From the NCBI GenBank assembly GCA_029641185.1, contig JAPWGK010000020.1, positions 496,001 to 560,000 of the forward strand: DNA of 64,000 bases, read 5' to 3'. This DNA is from Pseudofabraea citricarpa. Its lineage: Eukaryota; Ascomycota; Leotiomycetes; Helotiales; Dermateaceae. Below, piece by piece: positions 35,950-47,556 of the stretch. The position numbers and the translations under genes are program-made. The notes below the pieces were generated by a model. It did not search any database. It was not told the origin of the DNA and saw nothing but the letters and a program-made list of their open reading frames with translations. Each line of letters opens with the position of its first letter. Positions within the stretch are counted from its first letter, which is position 1.

Positions 35950-36498
35950 CCTGGTTTGTCGGTAATGATTGGGCAAAGTTCAAAATTGCAAAAGATGCCA
36001 TCTGACGATGGCCAGAAAAATCAAGCTCAGTACACGGGGGAGCTTTCAATCTTGCTTATGCAGCAAGAAATTGAACGTAAGAAGTGAAATTTCATAACTA
36101 GATTTGACAAGGATATCCGGTGAGGCTAGACGCGACAATAGTATTATTAAAACTGATCTGTCTTAAGCGAGCGACGAGGCATTCGAATAGATGTATAGAA
36201 TTACACACAAAAGAATAATTACGTTGCTATTATACTTATATATTATTACCAAGAATGTTCTTGTTCGTTTGCTCGTTCGTGGTTGTGTATACCTATATTT
36301 TCCCCTCCTCATAAACATGAATCACACGTAGTGCTAGGTAGGTAGAGAACACACAGATGAAGATCCCATCTCATTCTCCATGCTTCCTCCTTTTCAGATA
36401 AACATATAGAGTGAAAATTAAAAGCTTTAAAGCCGCCTTTGAAACTGGTCGAAGTCTCGGATTTTCATGCATGTGCTGTTATTGTCTCATCATGACCG
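35950..36498. other. Spacer between convergent regulator and SDR genes
   Basis: About 550 bp of AT-rich 3' flanks; no feature seen. Confidence 0.5.
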
Positions 36499-37352
36499 TT
36501 ACCAGGGCAACTCGCGCCCATCAAAATGTATGAACTTGCCTGACGACTCTCTCGTCGTACTGGCTATCTAGAATTTCAAAGTCAGCCATAATGACAGAAT
36601 CTCAATAAATCGATCGTTCCGTCTACACTCAAACTTACAACTTTCAGCAACCCTTCGCTACTCGCTTCCAGAGTCACATCAGCATTTGGGGCCCCAAGAG
36701 CTTGCGCCGCATATTGTCCCATATCCGTTTGTACCCAGCCGGGACTCAGCATGACGGTCGTCAGCCATTCAGCACACTCGGTATTGATTTTTCTGCCGAC
36801 GAAATTCAACAGTGCTTTTGAGCCGCCGTACGCTAGCACGGGTACCTGGCCGAGATGCATTTCCGTCATGGATCCCAAATGGGAAGACATCAGGAATAAT
36901 TTGGGCTCTTGCGCTCTCTTCAACAGCGGTTCTACAGCCTGGAACAGTGATAGCACGCTCAGTACATTCACATCGATGTGCGTGCGCACCATATTCAGCG
37001 GCGTGTTCGATACGGGGCCATAATGGGTGCCTATTCCAGCATTGGCAATGACGCAGTCGAGGTGGTTGACACCGCTAGAAAGCAAGTGTTCGACAGCTAT
37101 GGCCGGGTGGCTATCGATAGTGCTGTCGATCTGCACGAATTCCAATGAGGTTCCCACCCCACGCGGTAGAGCCCGCAATGCTTGCGTGGCAGTAGCAGTG
37201 GGGTCGCGAACAGCAGCGATAACACGCTGATTCGAGCGCGAGAGGAAGTCGGTGATGAGAGCCTTCCCAAGTCCACGGTTGGGGCCGGTGATGAGAGTTA
37301 TGACTTTGGTTCCCGAATTTCTTCCATCTGCATCTGCATCTCTGCTGGCCAT
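36499..37352 (-). CDS. Short-chain dehydrogenase/reductase (cluster tailoring enzyme)
   Basis: Exons 36639-37352 and 36568-36638 as a 71-nt intron, then 36499-36567; 260 aa. The start is the ATG at 37352, shortly before the Rossmann strand ITLITGPNRGLGKAL (TGxxxGxG). NAG motif: CVIANAGIGTHYG. Catalytic Ser and YxxxK: LFLMSSHLGS ... LAYGGSKALLNF. Splicing the last intron replaces a spurious read-through tail with GKFIHFDGRELPW, the C-terminus expected for this SDR group, which supports the model. NAD(P)H-dependent ketone/alcohol interconversion on the polyketide is inferred from cluster membership. It is divergent from the GST gene, with two copies of the cluster motif 113-157 bp upstream of its ATG. 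Confidence 0.92.
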
Positions 37353-37464
37353 GATGGATGGATTAGAGCAAAAAATAAGAAAAACATGGCATGTAGCTCG
37401 CCTTTTTGCACATGATTTATCTGCATTATCTGTTACATATTTGGTTTTGGTTGGGGAATACTGG

Positions 37465-37478
37465 CCGAAGATGCTCGG
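37465..37478. promoter_or_regulatory. Cluster motif CCGA-N6-TCGG, copy 1 (SDR/GST)
   Basis: CCGAAGATGCTCGG. It is a near-palindrome and an everted CCG-N8-CGG pair suited to a Zn2Cys6 dimer. Confidence 0.6.
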
Positions 37479-37495
37479 TTGGGTGTAAGTGAAAG

Positions 37496-37509
37496 CCGAC
37501 AATTCTCGG
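37496..37509. promoter_or_regulatory. Cluster motif CCGA-N6-TCGG, copy 2 (SDR/GST)
   Basis: CCGACAATTCTCGG followed by TCGGG. It lies 31 bp (about three helical turns) from copy 1. Confidence 0.6.
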
Positions 37510-37906
37510 TCGGGTTGTTGTTGGTTGTTTAACGACGTTGACGTAATGCAAACATTACCTCTGTTGGATCTGTTTTGTCTAAGACATGTATGTCAATGTT
37601 CTCGACCGTATGTTTGTTGTGGGATGATTTGTGAGCAAGGGAGTAATTCTTTGTTCTCTTTTATCTTCGTTACGTCAATGGCGATGGCAATTATTAATTG
37701 TGATACAACAATTTGTACTTTCGATGCGTTTGTCGCTATATTTGTCAGCTCAAGCAAGGTACGTATGTAGGTAGGTACTTGGAGATAATTTCCTTTGTTT
37801 ACTTCTCCCTTCAGCCAATCCACCATTTCACCTACCCTCAATCCATTTTCGCTTTTGCAAAATTCCATCTTCATTTACGATCTCCACAACAACAGCTACC
37901 ACCATC

Positions 37907-38665
37907 ATGCAACCTATCAAGTTTTTCTACCACCCACCAACCCCAAATCCATCCAAGGTCCACATCTTGCTGGTAGAGCTCGGTCTCCCGTTTGAGAAAA
38001 TCCACATTGAGCTCTCCGGTGTTAAGGATCCCTCATACACGCAGCACAATCCCAACGGACGACTTCCTACCATCATCGACCCCAACACGAATATTACAAT
38101 CTGGGAATCGGGTGCCATCATCCACTACCTGGTTAGCACATACGATAAGGAACACAAGCTGTCCTTTGAGCCGGGCAGCCATGACGCTTTCCATGCCATG
38201 CAATATCTCATGTTTCAGGTAAGTCCAGCTAGCTACAGTTCATTCGCTGCAAGCTAATAAATTCTGCAGATGAGCGGCCAAGGTCCCTACTTCGGCCAAG
38301 CAGGCTGGTTCACTCATTATCATCCCACACCCGTCCCAAGCGCGCGCGAACGCTACATCAACGAGATTAGGCGCGTAACATCGGTCCTGGACAAATGTCT
38401 TGAGGACAAGGAATACCTTGTTGGAGGCAAGTGCAGCTTTGCTGACCTGTCTTTTGTCAGTTGGTACTGGGGACTTGAGCGTATCGACTTTGATGGGAAG
38501 ATAGGATTTCGAGCTGAGCTTGAGGAGAAGAACCCGAACTGGAAAGCTTGGTTGGCTCGCTTAGAGGCGAGGGAAGGTGTCACCAAGGTCAGAGAGGAGA
38601 TGATTGCTGCTTATATGGCCAGCCAGAAGAAGGTTGGTGATGAAGCTGATGAGAAGACGTTGTGA
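37907..38665 (+). CDS. Glutathione S-transferase (Ure2/GTT-like)
   Basis: Exons 37907-38218 and 38270-38665; 235 aa. The N-terminal thioredoxin-fold domain has FFYHPPTPNPSKVHILLVEL, the NPNGRLPTIID block (cis-Pro) and the glutathione-binding WESGAIIHYL. The all-alpha C-terminal domain has QGPYFGQAGWFTHYHP, LEDKEYLVGGKCSFADLSFV (N-capping box) and a final NWKAWLARLEAREGV. This is the Ure2p-like GST class common in fungi. In secondary-metabolite clusters such enzymes conjugate glutathione, catalyse isomerisation or protect the producer; the precise role here is unknown. Cytosolic. It shares the promoter with the SDR. Confidence 0.92.
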
Positions 38666-39136
38666 GGGGAGAAAGCGAGCCATAGAATTAACTTAGGCAA
38701 TTGATGACCGTAAAGCTGAAAGAACGTATCTCAGGAATCGAGTGGAATTCAACGCAGCCCAACTCAACTACATTTGAATAGACTCTGTTCGGTTCATATG
38801 CAGACTAAGCCAAGCCAACAATTTTGGCTCTGTTCAATTCAATTCGTCCCTCTCGTTGTTGACCAAAAGTCACTTCGTCCTATAAAGTAAGTATAGTTTA
38901 GGATTTTCTAATTCCAACGACAGGTTAAGTGTTAAATTTTAGCAGCACAAACATACAGACACTTCTTTCTATCGACCGACCTCGGTCGGGCGAAATATTC
39001 CCGTCTTCTTACTGCCCCGCTCGCTTATTGCCATGTACCCATCACGTTATACATGACTTCTCACAGCCTTTATATGATACAGACTTTATAGCCAGTTGAC
39101 TTCGAGATCTTCGGACTGGTGTTTGTTACAGCAAAG
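38666..39136. other. Promoter region of P450-1
   Basis: About 470 bp with one cluster motif at 38976-38989 and a TATA-like TTTATATGA near 39068. No gene. Confidence 0.6.
38976..38989. promoter_or_regulatory. Cluster motif CCGA-N6-TCGG (P450-1 promoter)
   Basis: CCGACCTCGGTCGG, itself within the longer inverted repeat CGACCGA-CC-TCGGTCG. It lies about 150 bp upstream of the P450-1 start. Confidence 0.6.
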
Positions 39137-40925
39137 ATGGCTCTGCTGGATTTGTCCAGCCTCCAGCTGCTTCTACTTACATGTGCTGCATACACTTCTT
39201 GGTGGGCTATTCGTGCTGCTTATCGGTTGTGGTTCCATCCGCTGGCACGATACCCAGGCCCCAAACTAGCAGCTATATCGACATCGTGGTTTGAGTATTG
39301 GTGGAATGTGAGGAAGCCAGGATGCATGCTATTTGAGATTGGACGGCTTCATGCGAACCACGGTAATTGCCTCCCCGCTTTCATGTGTCAGCTGTTACAT
39401 TTTTGCTCTTCCGTATCATAGACTGAGAATAAAATCGGTAGGCCCCGTTATTCGGATTGGTGTCAATGATCTACACGTCGACGATCCCGAGTTTTTCGTC
39501 GACTCAACCAACATTGGATCCAAATTCACAAAGGACGAGCACTTCTACCGCGGTATTTCACTGCCCCATACTTCAATCGGTGGAATTGATCCAGATGAGC
39601 ACCGCATCAGACGTGCCGTTCTCGGTCCAGCCTTCACTGCCAGCAGAATAACGGAAATCACACCCTTGGTGCAAGAGCACATTGAGAAACTTAGTCAGAG
39701 ACTGGATGAGTATGCCAAAGATGGAACACCGGTCAATATGGCCAAGGCGATGAAAAGCTTGACGCTAGATGTGATTTCCAAAATTGTCTTCGGCGAGGAA
39801 TTTGGGGCACTAGCATCACAAGACTTCCACCATCCTCAGCTTGACGTTCTGCATCAAGTAGTTCAACAGGCATGGGTGCTACGAGCCTTTCCTCTACTCG
39901 GTACTATTTCCTTGTCTCTTCCACAATGGCTTGCACGCAGGCTATTCCCAATCCCCATCGACGAGTTTGCGCAGCAGTGCCAGGCTAGAATTGATAATTA
40001 CCTGGAGCTTCGCGAGCAGAAACGCCTTGGTCATAGCGGAAGTCAAAAAGCGGGACGCAAAGACGTCTCAGTTGTTCTCGAGGTCTTGCTAGATGCCAAC
40101 AGTGCTAAGGGCCATCGAGTACTCACGGCCAAAGAACTCAACGATGAGGCTCTCATGCTTTTGACTGCTGGGAATGATACGACCTCCAATGCTATGATTT
40201 TGGGCTTGTATTATATATGCAAGCATTCTAGGGTACATGAGAAGCTGGTGAATGAGCTTCGAAACGCTTTTGGGAATCGAATAGATGTATCATTGGATGA
40301 AATCAAGAAGCTGCCGTACTTGACAGCCGTCATCAAAGAGGTGCTTCGCTACTCAAATCCGATCCCGGGAAGACTACCACGAGTTGTACCTCCCGGGGGC
40401 TACGAACTTTATGGGAGCAAACTTGCACCCGGGGTGAGGAAATCTATTTTGTTTTGTTTTGTTTCGGGAAAGCGGGAAAGATAGTGCTAACAAACTGGGT
40501 CATCATAGACCGTGATACATACCTCAGCTTACCTTTTGAATCGACATCCCTCTGTTTGGAGCTCCAATGCCGAAGAATTTATTCCGGAGCGGTGGTTAGA
40601 TGCGGCGTCTTCTACACAACTAAGCAAGTATATGGCGTCGTTTCAGCGAGGGACTCGCCAGTGTCTTGGTATTAAGTGAGTAAAAAGGGTTTTTTAGCAT
40701 TCGAAGAATGCATTCTATTCCATACTGCTTTGGAAAGAAGAAAAGCTTATTATGTTTGTGTATTTCCAAAGCCTGGCCTGGTGTGAGCTATGGTTACTCT
40801 TCGCCACCATCTTTCTTAGATTCGACATCAGTCTTGTGAGACAATCAGAAACAGATACAAAAGCAGGTCAGATCCAAGATGATGATATGGATTGGAGTGA
40901 TCATTTGTTGATGTTGTATGTTTAA
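39137..40925 (+). CDS. Cytochrome P450 monooxygenase 1
   Basis: Exons 39137-39362, 39442-40433, 40509-40675, 40772-40925; 512 aa. An N-terminal membrane anchor ([20 protein letters not shown]) and proline-rich hinge ([14 protein letters not shown]) target it to the ER. The I-helix oxygen-activation motif is LTAGNDTTS, the K-helix ExxR is [15 protein letters not shown], the PERF-like region is [10 protein letters not shown], and the heme-binding loop is [10 protein letters not shown] with the axial Cys. The last exon ([20 protein letters not shown]) is reached only by removing a 96-nt intron ending in AAG. Without it the protein would stop two residues after the heme loop. Probable polyketide hydroxylase or epoxidase; resembles benzoate-4-monooxygenase-like/CYP3-clan fungal P450s. 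Confidence 0.92.
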
Positions 40926-41696
40926 TCATGCCCTCTCCCTCCCTCTCGTTTTAACAAGAGACAAATGGATTTCGGCTAACAGGAGCACCTCTTTAGATTT
41001 AAAAATGATTTATACGTGCGAGTTGCACATACTACAGAGAATTAAAAGCACACTTTAAAAACAATATTAGAAGGGGGTGGAGATACAAAAGAAACGAGAC
41101 ATGTTGGGGCAGAGGTATTGGTTGCAGAAGAACTGACGAATTTTACAACTTTTTTGATTTTTGTCTTCCAATTCACTTTATTTGTCTCATATTTGAATTA
41201 CTAGAAATATCTTGAAACTCTGGTTCATTCTCTCTAATTTAATCCTGCACGCAAATTACATTGGGCTGTTTCTGATGTTTAGGTGGGACTAAATGATATT
41301 TTATCACGTGGCCAACGCCAAGAAGACAACGAGATTTGCCTTTCGCTAAAGAATAGGGGCATATTTTTCACTCATGAAGCTGTGGAGACAACTACTAAAG
41401 GTGTATTTACATCTGTCTTAAAAGAATTTCCATTCCTCTAAACATGTGTAATATAGTATCACATGTTTCGCAACTATTTTCTTGTACTTTCTCTTTTCTC
41501 AATCGCTTGTAGACCCGCTTAGCTCTTATTTGCTGAGCAATAACGGACTTCCAAGTACTTCACACCCGAGTCTAGACTTGTAAAGGATTTATCAGCTTAT
41601 GCTGCCTGGGGGCTAAGAGTTACAGTTTGAAAGTTCAGATGGCTGATTCCACTCCTTGGGCCATTTCTTTTCCATTATCCCCAGGTAACATAAGGA

Positions 41697-41710
41697 CCGA
41701 AAAATTTCGG
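41697..41710. promoter_or_regulatory. Cluster motif CCGA-N6-TCGG, copy 1 (P450-2 promoter)
   Basis: CCGAAAAATTTCGG. Extended by one base each side it forms perfect 8-bp arms GACCGAAA / TTTCGGTC, and TCGAG follows. Confidence 0.65.
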
Positions 41711-41739
41711 TCGAGCCCTTGTGGAACGGGGGACGCAAG

Positions 41740-41753
41740 CCGAGAATTATCGG
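41740..41753. promoter_or_regulatory. Cluster motif CCGA-N6-TCGG, copy 2 (P450-2 promoter)
   Basis: CCGAGAATTATCGG followed by TCGAG, like copy 1. It lies 43 bp away (about four helical turns). Confidence 0.65.
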
Positions 41754-42074
41754 TCGAGGCACGCGAAAGGTATTACACAGCTGGTTCTAGAATAAATAAG
41801 CTGACAGCAGCTGCGATTTTTCGGGCATTTGTTGTGGATAGACGGGAAGTCTCACACAGGGTGATTGGTTTACGTATTTTCACAATTTTTTGAGGGGTTT
41901 TTCCTCGGCTGCTTTCAAGGTCATGCGACGCAAATTATTGAGATTATGGCACCGATTTCAGATGAAAAATCACACTACCACAACTTTCATACTAGGTCAA
42001 AGTGATTTCCTCAAAGTTTGCCTGCTACGAATAGTACACTGGAACGGCATCACTTCCTGTTCCTTTGTTTCATC

Positions 42075-43834
42075 ATGGGAGTTGTTGAGCTCGTTTTCCA
42101 ATCTTTGATGAATGAAGATAATTTGTCTTCCCGACTGCCTTTTATTCTTCTATTTGTAGCATTTATTTTACTTTACTTCCAATGGAAATCTCAAGCTCTC
42201 AGGTTAAAAGACTTTCCAGTCGCGGGGGTCTCGTCACCCAATTGGATATCCCTGCTTCGTGCTAGAGTCAACTACATCCAAGGAGGTTACGAGCTTGTGT
42301 TCAAAGCATTTGATCAGGTAAAGATAGACGATAGCTTTGATAAGCTTCTACAAATTCTCATCTTGACATATTAGTAGTATCCCAATGAGATTTTTGAGAT
42401 CCCAACGCCCCAGCATAATCTTCTGGTTTTGCCACCAAAGTATGTGGACGAGTTAAAAAGTCAGCCGGAAACGGTAATGAGCTCATCACATGCTGTCACA
42501 GATGTGCGTCTTGTCTAGCAATAGTACGGCTCTCTTAATTGACTGTGATAGTATTTCATGGGCACATACACGACATTGGATATTCCCAAACTTGGACATA
42601 CGATCTGGGACGTGATCAGAAACCGCTTGACGCAATCCCTTAATGACTTAGTGGAAGTCGTGACCGACGAGTGCACCCACGCGTTTGAGGAGGAATGGCC
42701 TATGTATGACGACTGGGAAGCCATCACTGTCCATAATACGATGTTACAAATAGTCGGGCGCATCACTGGTAGAGTCTTCGTTGGCGAATCTTTAGGCAGA
42801 AATTCAGAATGGCTTCATACGTCGATCGACTTCGCAACTTGTATCTTTCAAGGTTCGGCGCTGTTGAAAGTTGTTCCATGGATGTTGCGACCTATGGCAG
42901 CCTTGTTCAATCCGTACTTGTATCGTATAGTTCGCCATCATCGCAAGGCAAGGAAGCTCATTCTACCAGAGATCTTACGGCGACGTGCAAGTGCACAAAA
43001 GCACTACCTGATGATTAAGGAGTGGGACGTCAATACAAAATACGAACGACCGCGAGACATGTTGACATGGCTAGAAGATGTTTCCTCTGAGGCGGAATTA
43101 GACCCACAAAGTATTATCAATCGACAGATGGGAATGAGCTTCGCCGCAATTCACACAACCAGTAACCACCTAACAAATGTTCTTTTTGACCTAGCTGCAC
43201 GATGGGACGACTATGCTAGCGAACTTCGAGAGGAAATTGACCAAGTACTGGGAAATGATAATGGTGAACCTGTGCAGAAAAACCAAATCACCAAACTTTC
43301 GAAACTTGATAGCTTCATGAAGGAATCACAACGCTTAAATCCACCAAGTGCATGTATGCTTGATTACCACTTTGCATCTCCTATATAGTTTTACTAACTA
43401 TCGGTACAGTGTCTTTTAATCGCAAGTTAATGTCATCCCATGTGCTTTCGGATGGCACAGTACTTCCTAAGAACTGCTACATAGCTGTGGCATCTGGACC
43501 GTTGGCACAATCGTCCTCTCACCACCCTTCCCCAAAGAAATTCGATGGCTTTCGCTATCATAAATATCGACAAGAATCCCGAAACATAAGTTCTGCAAAT
43601 TCCCATTCTTTTGCCACGACAAATCTGGGAAGTCTTATCTTTGGACACGGCAGATTTGCGTGTCCTGGTCGATTCTTTGCAGGGCTGGAGAGCAAGATTG
43701 TACTTGTCCATATTCTCAGAAACTATGACCTAAGACTTCCACCCGATACATCTCGGCCAAAGAACTTGATTTTTACAGATGCCTTGTTCCCAGATCCTTC
43801 AAGGAAAGTATTTGTCCGGCGAAGAAAAGACTAG
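42075..43834 (+). CDS. Cytochrome P450 monooxygenase 2
   Basis: Exons 42075-42317, 42378-42503, 42552-43353, 43410-43834; 531 aa. N-terminal helix FILLFVAFILLYFQW. The I-helix reads MSFAAIHTTSNHLTN, with His in place of the usual acidic residue, as in the ent-kaurene-oxidase-like fungal P450 group. K-helix ExxR: ESQR, then LNPPSA. Heme loop: IFGHGRFACPGRFFAGLE. DKYFMGTYTTL-type early block and the SFNRKLMSSHVLSDGTVLPKN strand also fit that group. It is a membrane-bound ER enzyme likely oxidising the cluster product; regiochemistry cannot be predicted. The start at 42075 is the first ATG giving the membrane anchor. Two cluster motifs lie 320-380 bp upstream. Confidence 0.92.
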
Positions 43835-45621
43835 ATTCTCCGTTTCTCCCGATAGATGCTTACTTTTTTTGTATTCTGAATAATCAAGAAGTGGTAATAA
43901 TATCCAGTCAAATACTTTTTGGGGCGCAATCTTGTGATAATTGGTCGGCCAAAGTACTACCTGGTCATCCACTCTTAAGCATTCAGAGCACCATCCTGCA
44001 AAGTTTGTTCAATCCAGTTCTTAAGACGACTAATTATGTTCGATCTCTTCTATACAAATATCAAATCACGATTTACTTCCGTAGCTCAACTTCTGGGTAA
44101 GAACACCCCCACGGTATACAAATATACATGTATGGTGGAGGCTCGACAGACCGTGGAATGCATATGCATATGCACGGCGGAGGCTTGTGACAATACCTCG
44201 GCGAGGTGATCCGGAATGAACCCCTTGCAGCTGAACCATTGTGCTGGATTTAACATCCTTCTATTTCTACGCTCTCGGCCTTTTCGGACAGATTTAACAC
44301 GCTGTTCGGACTAAACTTCGTAGAAGTCTCCAGATATCCGAAACCCCTGTCATTGAACCAGCTTTTTGGAACTGGTTTCTCATCCATTTGGTCTCGGTGA
44401 ACCGCGCTTACAAGTGATTCTACTAGGGCGATGAGCTGAATGACTGCCTGTTATGCTCGGAGACTTACGGTGTCTTCTCTACCTGCACATGAATGTGCTT
44501 CCTTCCGCCTCATCAGTTTGCGCCTACCTATCTTGAATACTAGCGGGGTAGTGTTTCTGACACTTTACAATTCTCTGAGCTGATATTTAGATAGAATTAG
44601 ATAAGCTATAGTCACAATAAATGCCTCATATATTGCTAAGATAGTACTTTTCTATCAAAAAACTAACTATTCTAGGACTTAGCTAATCTGACATGACCCA
44701 TGCTAAAGCGATACTTTGCCCCAATCGCTTTCTGTTGAATCACGCCGCTGACTTGCCTAATTAACTGAGTTTTGACGAGCTGTGTCTTACTGCACAGCCC
44801 TGTTATACATGGCAACATGACCAGCGACAGACGGTACTGATCTATGGAAGTCTCGGCCGGCCCGCGCTTTTAAGCGAGCAAAGAAAATCATTCTCGTTCC
44901 AACAAGGATATCTAGACCCTAATAGGCTCAACGAGCGCAGCCGCGGCCAGCATAGTACCTGCAGAATATCTGCCGATCATCAACTGTGAGCTTGATGTTG
45001 GACATGAAGCTCTTTGTTTGGTAATATAACATGAGAGATCAGATACAAAGTCGAGGAGAACCATTTTTCACCAATTCTTGAACATATTTTCAAGGCTACC
45101 AGACTCTCTTGCTTTTTTACTTCAATCCTCGGCCCATGTCAGCCACCCAAGTGACGTGCCAGGTTCATGACCCCATTGAGACAGGACTATTATCTCCGCC
45201 ACCACTTCCATCCTTCTTCGAAGTCTTCGTCAGGCGTATTTTTAGGGGCTGAATGCGGCACAGGAACTTGTATCTAATGCCCCTGTATGGATCAGAAGAT
45301 TTGAATTCCTGTGCTGCCTAGGAAGTTTCGATGTCTCCGTTCCCCCAAGACTTACCCTTGCCAGCCCTATGACTACTTTACGAGTAAGATGTTGTAGAAA
45401 GTTGAGACTGGGCGGGAGCTCAGCCGTGACTATCAAGTCCCGAGAGAGTTGTGAAAAACTATAAAGAGATAGCACTTCCACGCTTGAATACTCTCCTCTT
45501 CATCAATAGTCACTAGGTTCTTCTTCCTTCCCGTTGCCCTTTTCACGCCTCTCTATTGGCTCCTCTTTTTGAGTCCACAGGAGCATTCCGAAATATTAGG
45601 TCATTGTAATTTCCTTTCGAA
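43835..45621. other. Intergenic region between P450-2 and the FAD oxidoreductase
   Basis: About 1.8 kb without a credible gene. AT-rich, TA-dense stretches near 44580-44700 suggest old repeat sequence. A self-complementary ATGCATATGCATATGCA stretch occurs near 44157-44175. No perfect copy of the cluster motif was found here. Confidence 0.5.
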
Positions 45622-47556
45622 ATGCATTCATTACTTTCAAGCGTACTCTTCGGAGTGGTAGCGCATTTTTTGGCCACTACTTCAGCATTCCCTCTTTACG
45701 ATCCTGATACGACCTACCTATTAGACAAGCGCACAACCTTTGCTCAAAAGCTTGGTCCCAAATTATCTCCTTCAGCCTCAATTTATCTTCCTGGGAATCC
45801 GTTATTCGACCAAGCCACGGATTTTTGGCAAAGATACCGCAACCCGCAGATCTCCATTGTCGTTGAGGTTGGCAATGAGAAAGATGTTAGTGAAGCTGTA
45901 AGTGCAGATTTTTCTTTTAAAACCCTTGTGGAGCAACTGTTTGCTTACAAATGTAGATTAAACTTTCCAATGTTTTTGGACTCCCATTTCTTGCCATTAA
46001 CACTGGTCTCGGGGCCACTGAAGCACTTGGTACTGTCCAACGTGGAGTCGAAATCTGGCTGCACAAATTGAAACGTGTTGAAATTGCAGCCGATGGCAAA
46101 AGTGCACTTATAGGTGGTGGCGTCATTGACAAAGATGTTGTTGATCCTTTATGGGCAGCGGGAAAGCAGACAGGTAAGTACAATATCATGAAAGCTTATG
46201 TATGTATATGAGTTCAGTTCTAATTATTTTGCAGTCACCGGCAGTGCCGAATGTGTCGGAATGACAGGCGTATCTCTTGCAGGTGGCCATGGGTTTCTCC
46301 AGGGTCACTATGGCTTTGTATCTGACCAGTGGATTGAATTGACTGTTGTTCTCGCGGATGGCAGCATCGTCAAGGCTTCCAAAAAGAAGAACCCTGATTT
46401 ATTCTATGCCATGCGAGGTGCTGGTCATAACTTCGGCATAATGACTTCTCATACGCATAAGATCTATGATGTTCCCAGAAATACAAGCGCCAGTGGAGAA
46501 TGGTACTACGAGAGCTACTTCTTCAGTCACGAGCAAGTGGAAGACGTTTTTAGCCGAATCAATGATCTCATGAGAGTTAATCAGCCCAAGGAATTAATGA
46601 ACTATGCTGTCTACCAGACCCTTCCAGCAGTCGACCCAGACCATGTAAGAATTTCTTCTCGATCACACTATATGTCTGACAAAGATTACAGGCTGTGATA
46701 TTTTTCATCTTGCTCTATAACGGTGATACAGCCACTGGCCAAAGACATGCGCGACCCTTCAGAGAACTTCAAACTCTTGGCAATACAACTGTTATTACTG
46801 GACGTGTACCACTAATTGATCTGCCACGAATTACCGACATCCAAATGTCTTCTCAAATCTGCCAGCATGGCCAATCTATTTTGAAATTCCCAGTAAATAT
46901 ACAAACATTCGACATTCCAACAATGCGACAGACGTTCAATGATTTTAATGACCTGGTAATCAACGAGCCTGCGTACAATCAATCACTGCTGCTATTTGAG
47001 CAGGTAAGTTCTCTCATATCACTAGGGTTCTTGATTTGGATAGGGCTTATTAGCTCGGAAATGAATCTTCCGAGGGCATTTTTCTATTGCTGAAAGTAGA
47101 GGATCTATACAGCACAGGAATAACTATCGATAACATCACATTCCTTAGATATCTTGAGATGAAGAAAACAGGTGCTAACTTCTATTCAAGTATTCGATAG
47201 AGAACGTGATTACCATCCCCTCGCAAGAGAGTGCTGCCGCCTGGCGTGACGATCGCATTGTCATTACACCAAGCATTAGTTATACCCCTGATCCCAATCT
47301 GGATGCAAGAGCCATAGCTTGGGGAGAAGATAACAGACAAAAGTTTTTGAGTACTGCAGGTCATGGTCTGCATGCGTATGCAAACTACGCCCATGGCGAT
47401 GAAACCAAAGAGCAGGTCTATGGCGGAAGAGAAAGGGTACGAAAACTACAGTGCTTAAAGAGCAAGTGGGACCCCAAGAACAAGTTCAGATACTTCGTAC
47501 CCCTTGTAGATGGAGATAGGAGCCCAGTTCCTTACAGACCTGGACGCGAGTGCTAA
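45622..47556 (+). CDS. Secreted/lumenal FAD-linked oxidoreductase (berberine-bridge-enzyme family)
   Basis: Exons 45622-45897, 45957-46173, 46235-46644, 46692-47003, 47191-47556; 526 aa. A signal peptide (LSSVLFGVVAHFLATTSAF) is followed by the FAD-binding PCMH fold (NPQISIVVEVGNEKDVSEA) and GVSLAGGHGFLQGHYGF...DQW. The C-terminal BBE motif is ANYAHGDE with a final WDPKNKFRYF. Related cluster enzymes (e.g. Sol5 of solanapyrone biosynthesis) oxidise a polyketide alcohol or allylic position and can trigger cyclisation. The usual covalent flavin anchors appear altered: the GGHG-type His site reads NTGLGATEALG, and the TGxC site reads VTGSAECVG. The last intron (187 nt) ends in AAG with CTAAC 15 nt upstream. 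The reaction is inferred. Confidence 0.9.

Larger units (their letters stand above)
37353..37906. other. Bidirectional promoter, SDR / GST
   Basis: 554 bp between divergent starts, carrying two CCGA-N6-TCGG sites 31 bp apart at the SDR side and a polypyrimidine-rich stretch before the GST start. Confidence 0.7.
40926..42074. other. Intergenic region upstream of P450-2
   Basis: About 1.15 kb with no gene. Two cluster motifs lie at 41697 and 41740. Confidence 0.6.

Noticed and set aside
36582..36638. Read-through C-terminus of the SDR (VSLSVDGTIDLLRF...)
   Set aside because: A 71-nt intron from 36568 to 36638 gives the family-typical ending GKFIHFDGRELPW instead.
40676..40680. P450-1 seeming to stop right after the heme-binding loop
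   Set aside because: GTGAGT donor at this point and a downstream exon coding [11 protein letters not shown] restore the normal P450 C-terminus.
42675..43160. P450-2 as inactive because its I-helix lacks the acidic residue (AAIHTTS)
   Set aside because: The ent-kaurene-oxidase-like fungal P450 group commonly has this His-Thr-Thr form; heme and ExxR motifs are intact.
45588..45600. CCGA-N6-AGG sequence before the FAD oxidoreductase
   Set aside because: Only a partial match to the cluster motif and just about 25 bp before the ATG, so not counted as a site.
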